18,718 nucleotides of DNA from JACCXJ01 sp052387115 (lineage in GTDB: Bacteria > Pseudomonadota > Gammaproteobacteria > JACCXJ01): assembly GCA_052387115.1 (NCBI GenBank), contig JBQTJM010000068.1, positions 1-18,718 of the forward strand, read 5' to 3'. Both the position numbers and the translations under genes were made by a program. Below are positions 7,627 to 12,711 of this stretch, in pieces; position 1 is the stretch's first letter, and every line of letters begins with the position of its first letter. The notes below the pieces were generated by a model that saw only the letters and a list, made by a program, of their open reading frames with translations, ran no database searches and had not been told where the DNA came from.

Positions 7627-8733
7627 CTATGTTGACACGGGGGGCCGGTGCGTTTCGACCAGGGAGCGCAGAAAGATACGAGCGCGCTCGAAAGACTGGT
7701 CCCAGGTCGGGTGACGTGCCGCCCTTCGCCGGGCCGCGAGCCCCATCCGCAGCAAGAGCTCACGGTCCGCGACCAAGAGCCGCAAGTGCCGGGTCAGGGC
7801 ATCGACGTCGCCTGGCGCCACGAGGAAGCCCTCGCGGCCGTGCCCGACGATCTCGCGCGCTCCCCCGGCCGTGGTGGCGATCACGGGCAACCCGAACCGC
7901 ATCGCTTCCAGGTAGGCGATGCCCAAGGCCTCGTAATGCGAAGGGACGACCAGCAGGTGGCTAGCGATCAGGTACTCCGGGATCCGAGCGTTCGGCACCG
8001 CGCCCACCAGGCACACGTTGGCGCAAAGTCCGGCGCGACCGATTAGACCCCGGACGTGATCGACGTAGGGCCGGTCCATCGTCAAGCTGCCGATGACCTG
8101 TAAACGCCAACTCTCGGCGGGCAGGCGGCGGAGTGCGTCGATCAGGACGCGGAGGCCCTTGCCGGGGAGCACGTTTGCGATGCTGAGGACGCGTAGGGGC
8201 CCCGACGCTCGTGCTTGTGCCGCGAGCTCGGTTTCCGAGCGTTCCACGGCCAGATGGTCACAGCCCGGGTAGGCAATGATCCCGGGAAGGCTGCGCCCGA
8301 GGAGGGCTTCGACCGCCCTGCGGGTCGTCTCGGAGTTGTAAAGGGCCGCGTCGACGGTGGCCAGATACCGGCGTTCGGCCGCCGAGTACCAGCCACGGAG
8401 CCGCGTCGCCGTCGGCTCGCTCGAGCGCAAGAGGTGAACGATCGTGACGATCGGGTAGCGAACCCTGGCCCTGAGCCAGCCGTTGAGGAAGACCAGCGAC
8501 GGGTGGACGAGCTCATCCTGCAAGAGGACATCGAAGCGCGCCCGAGTGAACAGGCGAACCAACGAAGGCGAGGCGTTGTCGCAGAGGGCGCGGGGATAGT
8601 GGTTGCGCCGAGGCAACGAGATCACCTCGGCCCGATCTCCCTGTGACGCCAGGTGATCCAGCAACCTGCGGTCGTAGAGATAACCGCCGGTGAGGGTCTC
8701 GATGCTGCCGTAGATCACGAGGCCGACTCGCAT
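7627..8733 (-). CDS. GT-B glycosyltransferase, family 4
   Basis: The product has 368 aa, typical GT4 length. The N-terminal Rossmann lobe begins MRVGLVIYGSIETLTGGYLY with the glycine-rich acceptor loop. YNSETTRRAVE lies near 132-142. The C-terminal donor lobe begins RVLSIANVLPGKGLRVLIDA (181-200, usual GxxxxxKG phosphate-binding region). The EX7E element is Glu268-Glu276 in HYEALGIAYLEAMRFG, followed by GLPVIATTAGGAREIV. A retaining transfer from a nucleotide-sugar is expected in the cytoplasm. ATG 8733 overlaps the stop of a vestigial dehydrogenase end (TGATG). A pteridine glycosyltransferase role, known for some cyanobacterial GT4 enzymes, is suggested only by the pterin-fold gene in the same operon. 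Confidence 0.9.
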   Translation of the reverse strand: MRVGLVIYGSIETLTGGYLYDRRLLDHLASQGDRAEVISLPRRNHYPRALCDNASPSLVRLFTRARFDVLLQDELVHPSLVFLNGWLRARVRYPIVTIVHLLRSSEPTATRLRGWYSAAERRYLATVDAALYNSETTRRAVEALLGRSLPGIIAYPGCDHLAVERSETELAAQARASGPLRVLSIANVLPGKGLRVLIDALRRLPAESWRLQVIGSLTMDRPYVDHVRGLIGRAGLCANVCLVGAVPNARIPEYLIASHLLVVPSHYEALGIAYLEAMRFGLPVIATTAGGAREIVGHGREGFLVAPGDVDALTRHLRLLVADRELLLRMGLAARRRAARHPTWDQSFERARIFLRSLVETHRPPVST

Positions 8734-8770
8734 CACGCGCTGTAGGTGAGCAGCACCTCCACGGCCTCTT
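8733..8770 (-). pseudogene. Last codons of zinc-type alcohol dehydrogenase (native junction copy A)
   Basis: Reading leftward from 8770 the bases encode EAVEVLLTYSA and a TGA that overlaps the ATG of the glycosyltransferase. Two longer remnants elsewhere in the window (9557-9945 and 12432-12690) carry the same end preceded by recognisable dehydrogenase sequence. This shows that the operon once had a dehydrogenase upstream. Beyond 8770 the sequence changes abruptly to a toxin-antitoxin-like region, so the break is a recombination junction. Confidence 0.75.
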
Positions 8771-8791
8771 GACGATAAATTTCATGCGGCG
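8771..8791 (-). pseudogene. Possible remnant of a second DUF433/DUF5615 gene junction
   Basis: At 8785-8771 the minus strand reads ATG plus codons for KFIV, the same first residues as the DUF5615 gene starting at 9188. The preceding bases would end the other frame as SAA-stop with the same ATGA overlap (real pair: LAA-stop). About 19 bases match with three differences. It sits exactly at the junction with dehydrogenase copy A. It is short enough to be chance. Confidence 0.3.
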
Positions 8792-8834
8792 GATCACCCT
8801 GACGGGCATTCGTCCTACAGGAGCTCAAATGACG

Positions 8835-9188
8835 TCACCGATGGACGATGAGAGAATTGCGATTCAATTCTATGAAGGAATGGGATTCAAGCGCAGCGGC
8901 AATGCTGGGTGCATGCGTAACGAACAGGCCTTCCGATTCTGTGTTGGTGATGTTTCCCGTGGACACCAAGAGTAGTTTATGTGGTCTGCGGGACAGCACA
9001 AACGAGTTGACGAAATCGGCATCCTTGGTGATGACTACACGGTTTTCCGCTTCGGATAGCTCGTTGATCTCGGTATCCGTGGTTCGGTTTCCGTGCGGTA
9101 GATCCAGTGTGTGAAACACGTCATGGCCGACCCCCCGCAAATGTAGGGCAAGCCGTCGCGGGAGCTGCGCATCTACGATGAATTTCAT
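8835..9188 (-). CDS. DUF5615 PIN-like toxin-type protein
   Basis: The product has 117 aa. The start MKFIVDAQLPRRLALHLRG with Asp6, the HDVFHTLDLPHG segment and VVITKDADFVN (Asp56, Asp58) are the hallmarks of the DUF5615/Mut7-C PIN-like family, thought to be the toxin or nuclease half of a DUF433 pair. All the acidic positions I would expect are present, so the protein may be active. Its start overlaps the stop of the DUF433 gene by ATGA, the normal order of antitoxin then toxin. It lies in a block inserted between two copies of a dehydrogenase/glycosyltransferase junction, consistent with lateral arrival. Confidence 0.85.
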   Translation of the reverse strand: MKFIVDAQLPRRLALHLRGVGHDVFHTLDLPHGNRTTDTEINELSEAENRVVITKDADFVNSFVLSRRPHKLLLVSTGNITNTESEGLFVTHAPSIAAALESHSFIELNRNSLIVHR

Positions 9189-9415
9189 GCCGCCAGAGGT
9201 TGTACCCGTTTCACTTGCGCCAGGTGCGCGGCAAACGCAAGAGTGGCGAGGATATCCTCGCGTTCCAGATCCTCGTAGTCCTGCACGATTTCGTCAATGC
9301 TCATGCCGGAGCTCATAAGCTCCAGGATAACCTCGACGGGATAGCGCAAACCGCGAATGCAGGGTTTACCATGGCATATAGCAGGGTCGATCGTAATGCG
9401 GTCTTGAAGGTTCAT
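9185..9415 (-). CDS. DUF433 antitoxin-type protein
   Basis: The product has 76 aa. ITIDPAICHGKPCIRGLRYPV followed by a helix-turn-helix-like SSGMSIDEIVQDYEDLERED is the full DUF433 signature. In known pairs it is the probable antitoxin and DNA-binding autoregulator for a DUF5615 protein. The gene overlaps its partner (ATGA). The start is ATG 9415, with no strong ribosome-binding site visible. The bases upstream (9416-9493) contain no gene. Confidence 0.87.
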   Translation of the reverse strand: MNLQDRITIDPAICHGKPCIRGLRYPVEVILELMSSGMSIDEIVQDYEDLEREDILATLAFAAHLAQVKRVQPLAA

Positions 9416-9493
9416 GAACGGTAGTGTATCAGTGGTCGGCGCTTCCGGGTAGTTAGCGCAAGGAGGGGGTCAGGCTCTTACTCTCTAACGCCT

Positions 9494-9557
9494 GGTCGCG
9501 GAGATAACCGCCGGTGAGGGTCTCGATGCTGCCGTAGATCACGAGGCCGACTCGCAT
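9494..9557 (-). pseudogene. 5' fragment of the GT4 glycosyltransferase (copy B)
   Basis: The first 19 codons (MRVGLVIYGSIETLTGGYL) are identical in protein to the intact gene at 8733. The frame then leaves homology and stops at 9453 after a short unrelated tail. With the attached dehydrogenase end (to 9594), copy B differs from copy A at only a few positions over about 90 bp, so the duplication is fairly recent. It is not a functional gene. Confidence 0.85.
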
Positions 9558-9945
9558 CACGCTCTGTAGGTGAGCATCACCTGCACGGCCTCTTCCGGGC
9601 GCCGATCGAGCAACTCGTAGGCCTCGTCCGCGCGGGACACGGGAAAACGATGGGTGATGAGGCGGGCGGGCTCGATCTCGGCGAGCATCCGCCAGGCCAC
9701 CTCGCGGCGGCGAGCCTGGCTCCAACGTCCCGCAAAGCGGGGGGCGATGGTGCTGACTTGACTCGTGGTGAGGCGCATGCGACTGCGGTGAAAGGCCCCG
9801 CCCAAGCGCAGGTGGGTGGGCGGGCCGGTCGCCCTACCACGACCCGATCACGACTCGGCCGTCGAAGCCGGTGACGGCGATGGCCTCGTCGAGCACGGCC
9901 GGGCTTTTCCGGTGACATCGACCTCCAGACCTGGCCCCCTGCGTT
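9557..9945 (-). pseudogene. C-terminal remnant of zinc-dependent alcohol dehydrogenase (copy B)
   Basis: The last about 80 codons are open (GGAFHRSRMRLTTSQVSTIAP through RLITHRFPVSRADEAYELLDRRPEEAVQ), the typical C-terminus of medium-chain zinc-type dehydrogenases. Further upstream the homology continues in other frames: AVLDEAIAVTGFDGRVVIGSW is followed by a TAG where a tyrosine codon is expected (YGDRPAH), then by a 4-base duplication, and there is another frame change near 9920. At least one nonsense change and two frameshifts make this a pseudogene. It directly precedes the glycosyltransferase 5' fragment. Confidence 0.82.
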
Positions 9946-10326
9946 CCGGCTGCGGCGCGCGCCGACCTTGATCGAAAATGAAAACATAGTGCCGCGACCG
10001 AGCTTGCTGTCGACCTGGGCCCATCCGTCAGGCGCTCGGCCAGCGCCGCCTCCAGCTCGGGTTCCTCGTCCGATGGAGCGAGCAGGAGCCGGCCGTGTGG
10101 CGACAGGCGGGGGATCGGTCGCGGGTCGTCCAAGGGGCGTATCCTATCGTTTTTCGATCGAGCAGGGAAACCCCTCCTCCCCGCCGATTGCCTCTGCACG
10201 AGGCCCACGCCACTGGAAGGAGGACGCCGATCAGCGCGGAGTCGCCGACGTTGCCATGACCAAACCCCTACCCGCCTATGAGTGCGATCAGCGAGTGATC
10301 GAGTGATCTGTAAGCGCTATCCCACT
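9946..10326. other. Mosaic non-coding stretch with a histidine-kinase-like fragment
   Basis: I find no intact gene here. On the minus strand, 10020-9961 encodes AQVDSKLGRGTMFSFSIKVG, which resembles the last ATP-binding strand of histidine kinases (the xSxxGxGTxFxFxI pattern). Next to it, 10140-10022 reads an open but unrecognised stretch (SPHGRLLLAPSDEEPELEA). The pieces abut the dehydrogenase remnant in unrelated frames and look like the scar of several rearrangements. 10200-10326 shows nothing I recognise. Confidence 0.4.
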
Positions 10327-10443
10327 ACCTTGCTCCCGGTCAAGGCTTCTTGACCGGCTTGGCCCTTTCTCAGGGCCGGCTGCCGGGCCAGCAAGGTCAC
10401 TTGCCTGATTTCGCCCCCGGGAAAATGCACATTCCCGGTGCAT
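10327..10443 (+). promoter_or_regulatory. Strongly structured leader (three-way-junction-like RNA plus alternative hairpins)
   Basis: The outer stem is ACCTTGCT (10327-10334) with AGCAAGGT (10390-10397). Inside are two perfect hairpins: CCGGTCAAG/CTTGACCGG (10336-10344, 10349-10357) and GGCCCT/AGGGCC (10361-10366, 10372-10377). Downstream, CCGGGAA/TTCCCGG (10417-10423, 10432-10438) and ATGCAC/GTGCAT (10425-10430, 10438-10443) cannot form together. The layout resembles a riboswitch-like or structured 5' leader for the truncated sensor gene at 10564. I do not recognise it as a known class, and orientation is assumed from that gene. Confidence 0.45.
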
Positions 10444-10563
10444 ATTCCATCGATCACGCGTCAATTACGCGCACTCCTCAAGACGCCGGGCATCGTGCCG
10501 TAAAGTTCATTTGAACCGCCGTACGCGGTTTACCTCCTTCTCCAGACGGGTACAGGACACCCG

Positions 10564-10790
10564 ATGCGCAACCCCTTCATCAGCATACTCGGCCGCTTGA
10601 GCGTCGGCAAAAAGCTCCTGCTGATCTACCTCCTGGATCTCACGGCGGTGATCTATATCAGCAGCATTCTGATCAACGAGAAATACATCGCGATCGACTT
10701 CGCGCGCGATGAGCCGCGCGGCAATGCCTACATCGCCAGCGCGCGCGACGGCTTGATCGATGTGGCGCTGGTCGGCGCCGGCAGCGCCAG
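10564..10790 (+). pseudogene. Truncated N-terminus of a membrane sensor (chemotaxis/histidine-kinase type)
   Basis: From ATG 10564 the first about 75 residues look natural: SVGKKLLLIYLLDLTAVIYI is a membrane segment, followed by SSILINEKYIAIDFARDE and a helical stretch GNAYIASARDGLIDVALVG. This resembles the start of the sensor part of hybrid kinases or methyl-accepting proteins. No HAMP, kinase or signalling domain follows. The frame runs past a perfect hairpin near 10820 and ends at 10935 in sequence antisense to another ORF. The gene is therefore cut, probably near 10790-10815. The exact breakpoint and the missing output domain are unknown. Confidence 0.55.
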
Positions 10791-11054
10791 GGATGTACGC
10801 AGCGGTCTTCCCGTTAAGGTAACTGCGCTGTCCGCGCAGTTACTCGGGCTGTTTCTGTTAAAACCTATACCGCCACACCCTTCCAGTTTAACTCCTTCCA
10901 TGGCGGCACACCGGCATCTGTCCATAGCCTTTTGACCTTCTATCGCTTGCTGACGGCGCATTTCTGCGGATTGCTGTGGGGTCATCCCTTCAGCAACGGC
11001 CACTACAGCTAGAGACATCGCCGCAGCAACGGCGAGTTTAGTGAATCGTTTCAT
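10728..11054 (-). CDS. Small secreted protein, probably chimeric at its C-terminus
   Basis: The open frame is 108 codons from ATG 11054. The N-terminus MKRFTKLAVAAAMSLAVVAV is a clear Sec signal peptide, with cleavage likely near AVAEG. The mature part EGMTPQQSAEMRRQQAIEGQ is followed by a Cys-containing segment (DRCRCAAMEGVKLEGCGG). From about residue 66 the frame crosses the hairpin at 10819-10843 and then runs antisense to the truncated sensor gene, so the last about 40 residues are probably not original. I do not recognise the family. It may be a broken gene that can still be translated. Confidence 0.45.
   Translation of the reverse strand: MKRFTKLAVAAAMSLAVVAVAEGMTPQQSAEMRRQQAIEGQKAMDRCRCAAMEGVKLEGCGGIGFNRNSPSNCADSAVTLTGRPLRTSLALPAPTSATSIKPSRALAM
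10811..10847. repeat. Perfect 10-bp stem hairpin at a recombination junction
   Basis: GTAACTGCGC (10819-10828) and GCGCAGTTAC (10834-10843) pair perfectly around a TGTCC loop. CCCG (10811-10814 region) and CGGG (10845-10848 region) could extend the stem across a bulge. It lies where the truncated sensor frame meets the tail of the opposing small secreted-protein ORF. No T-tract follows, so it is not a typical terminator. A single-strand recombination or transposition site is possible. Confidence 0.5.
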
Positions 11055-11289
11055 TTAAGCCACCTTTTGATTTAGTTAGATTTCTTACTGATAATTCAAG
11101 CTTGCGCCATCCCCGTTATACCAACGTATATAATCATGACGACTCCTGGACGGCAATCTATCACACTTCTGCCCTAAACTCAAAAGGTCGTTACCGGTGA
11201 AGGTGGGTCTTGATCTTGAGGAAGCGGCGTGTTAAGCTTTGTGTTTCCGCCATTTGTTTCAGGTAGTGACCACATGAGGCGCCAAAAGC
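11055..11289. other. Lower-GC intergenic stretch
   Basis: There is no open frame I can support. The sequence is visibly richer in A and T than the flanking operons and presumably holds the divergent promoters for the small secreted ORF (minus) and the 100-aa gene (plus). I could not place confident -35/-10 boxes. Confidence 0.3.
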
Positions 11290-11592
11290 ATGAATGAGAA
11301 TCCATCCGGATCCAAAATCCTCGCAGAGATCCTGCAAGGGCTAGGGGTAGAGAACTCCAATTCAGGTTACCAGCATCTCTCCGAGGTCCTTGAATTCCAG
11401 TTTGGCGTAATGGTTACCTCGGATGAGTTACGCGCTCTTGGACAGCAGAGTCCTATCCATCCAGTTCTTGAGGCGATAGGGAATGGGAAGTGGCCTTGGA
11501 TGTATGCCAGTGATGAAGAGTGGGAAAGGTTTCATAAAACGCTCAGGGAAGTGGCGCAACAAGCTGGTCTTCGTCTCCGAAACAACAAATAA
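11290..11592 (+). CDS. Hypothetical protein, 100 aa
   Basis: The start is ATG 11290, with GAGGCG at 11277-11282 as a reasonable ribosome-binding site. The product is soluble and acidic to neutral, mostly helical by eye: ILAEILQGLGVENSN, a middle segment HLSEVLEFQFGVMVTSDEL, and a C-terminal amphipathic helix EEWERFHKTLREVAQQAGL ending in a basic tail. No catalytic motif or family is recognised. It has no signal peptide or membrane segment. It lies in a lower-GC islet between two decayed copies of an operon junction, so it was probably acquired separately. Coding status rests on frame length, start context and natural-looking composition. Confidence 0.55.
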   Translation: MNENPSGSKILAEILQGLGVENSNSGYQHLSEVLEFQFGVMVTSDELRALGQQSPIHPVLEAIGNGKWPWMYASDEEWERFHKTLREVAQQAGLRLRNNK

Positions 11593-11660
11593 GAGGGAAG
11601 GGGTCAATGGCGGGCCATCGTCAAACTTGGCGTTGTTCACTATATATGATGGAGGAAAAT

Positions 11661-11828
11661 ATGACCTTGGTACAGTTTTTAGTGTTCCTTACTATAATAC
11701 TCGCGGTTGGATTTGGAGTATTCTACTACTGGGATGATCTCTCGATTGTGACGGCTGCAGGCATCCTTATAGGTAGTGTGGCTGGGGCGCTCCTTCTCGA
11801 TGTCCTCCTCCCTAGGAGAAAAAAGTAG
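11661..11828 (+). CDS. Small two-helix membrane protein, 55 aa
   Basis: The start ATG 11661 follows a near-perfect GGAGGA at 11651-11656, much better than the upstream in-frame ATG at 11607. The product is MTLVQFLVFLTIILAVGFGV, a short YYWDD turn, a second hydrophobic helix (SIVTAAGILIGSVAGALLLDVLL) and a basic PRRKK end. This predicts a helical hairpin in the inner membrane with the C-terminus in the cytoplasm. A clear intrinsic terminator follows at 11850-11879. No family is recognised; small-membrane toxins, modulators or phage-derived proteins have this shape, but nothing here decides. Confidence 0.6.
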   Translation: MTLVQFLVFLTIILAVGFGVFYYWDDLSIVTAAGILIGSVAGALLLDVLLPRRKK

Positions 11829-11849
11829 CGCGAGTCCTCGTTCAATGCT

Positions 11850-11879
11850 CTCCCGAATGCCACGCGGGAGTGTTTTTTT
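11850..11879 (+). terminator. Intrinsic terminator after the small membrane protein
   Basis: CTCCCG (11850-11855) pairs with CGGGAG (11865-11870), followed after two bases by seven T (11873-11879). It lies 21 bp after the stop codon of the 55-aa gene, in the right orientation. Confidence 0.8.
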
Positions 11880-12111
11880 CTTTCACACTACCCCCGCCCG
11901 TACCACATGCTCCACTAAAGAAGCCGTGTATAAAATCTGCCCCTGCGATGTGGTCAAAGAAGCGGTGACGGGCAAAGCCGTCATATGATTCGGAGGGTGC
12001 GCGTCTCCTTGTGTCGCCACCGCTACTCTACTCCACCCCAAACCCGATCGCTCAGAGTGCGGGACATCCACCCGAAGTGGGTACCAAAGCTCAAAGAAGA
12101 TCAGCGCCACG
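11880..12111. other. Intergenic stretch without a supported gene
   Basis: Open frames exist on both strands, but none has a good ribosome-binding site or a natural-looking composition. I see no repeat or family motif here. Confidence 0.3.
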
Positions 12112-12377
12112 TCAAAGCGGCATAGTCGATGCCTTTTTTACCAGATTGTGGTGATTGCTGCATTTCGTGACTACCTCGTGTGTTGAGTTTTTACCAAGGT
12201 GGCATTTTCCAACGTCATCGTATTCCTTCTTTTCTTCCTTTACTGGTTGATCTTCCTTGACTGGTTCGCTGAAAACCTCAACTAGCGGGTCGGCTGGTTT
12301 TGGCGCACCCATTATGGAGCGAGCGGATTCTAACGCCGCAACGATGATTTCTAATTCGGCTTCCGTTGCCGAGTATG
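12112..12377 (-). pseudogene. Possible gene fragment, 3' part, unknown family
   Basis: The minus frame reads YSATEAELEIIVAALESARS from about 12374, then IMGAPKPADPLVEVFSEPVK, a charged linker rich in E and K, and ends STMPL at 12112. The first part looks like a real amphipathic helix of a protein, but a TGA precedes it at about 12382, near the junction with repeat copy C at 12393. The only in-frame ATG (12312) comes after that helix. It is best read as a gene that lost its 5' end in the rearrangement. Function unknown. Confidence 0.35.
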
Positions 12378-12392
12378 CAGGGCGTCAATCCG

Positions 12393-12432
12393 TGGTCTCG
12401 ATACTGCCGTAGATCACGAGGCCGACTCGCAT
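12393..12432 (-). pseudogene. 5' fragment of the GT4 glycosyltransferase (copy C)
   Basis: This is the start codon and about 12 further codons of the glycosyltransferase (MRVGLVIYGSIET in the intact gene at 8733), with a single-base change in the copied stretch. Homology stops at 12393, where an unrelated gene fragment begins. It is attached to dehydrogenase remnant C with the same TGATG overlap as in the native operon. Confidence 0.78.
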
Positions 12433-12690
12433 CACGCTCCGTAGGCAAGCATCACCTGCACGGCCTCTTGCGGGCGCTGATCAAGCAAGTCGTAGGCCTC
12501 GTCCGCGCGGGACATGGGAAAACGATGGGTGATGAGGCGGGCGGGCTCGATCTCGGCGAGCATCCGCCAGGCCACCTCCCGGCGGCGAGCCTGGCTCCAG
12601 CGCCCCGCAAAGCGGGTGGCGATGGACTGCCGGTGAGGCGCATGCGACTGCGGTGAAAGGCCCCGCCCAAGCAGAGGTGGGCGGGCCTGC
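12432..12690 (-). pseudogene. C-terminal remnant of zinc-dependent alcohol dehydrogenase (copy C)
   Basis: The last about 60 codons are in frame (ATRFAGRWSQARRREVAWRM through RLITHRFPMSRADEAYDLLD and QEAVQVMLAYGA). A deletion of about 10 bases relative to copy B near 12630 shifts the frame before the GGAFHRSRMRL block. Homology ends close to 12690, only about 20 bp from the stop of the PLD gene. Copies B and C differ at roughly nine of about 200 aligned positions (counted by eye), so they are recent relatives. Confidence 0.8.
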
Positions 12691-12711
12691 TCGGGGAAAT
12701 CCAGGCCGCTG

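Noticed and set aside
6770..7714. 314-codon plus-strand frame
   Set aside because: It is antisense to the methyltransferase and shows no domain features.
8769..8975. 68-codon plus-strand frame with an acetyltransferase-like phrase (FYEGMGFKRSG)
   Set aside because: It is antisense to the C-terminus of the DUF5615 gene, which has full family support; the resemblance is short.
10327..10397. tRNA-like fold
   Set aside because: The 71-base length and closing stem resemble a tRNA, but there is no T-loop consensus, no plausible anticodon arm and no CCA end.
11883..12110. 75-codon minus-strand frame
   Set aside because: It has no ribosome-binding site, no recognisable composition or motif, and lies next to rearranged DNA.
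10800..12400. Integron-like gene cassettes with attC sites
   Set aside because: The small orphan genes suggested cassettes, and a GTTAAGC heptamer occurs near 11232. No matching pair of R and L boxes frames any gene, and there is no integrase in the window.
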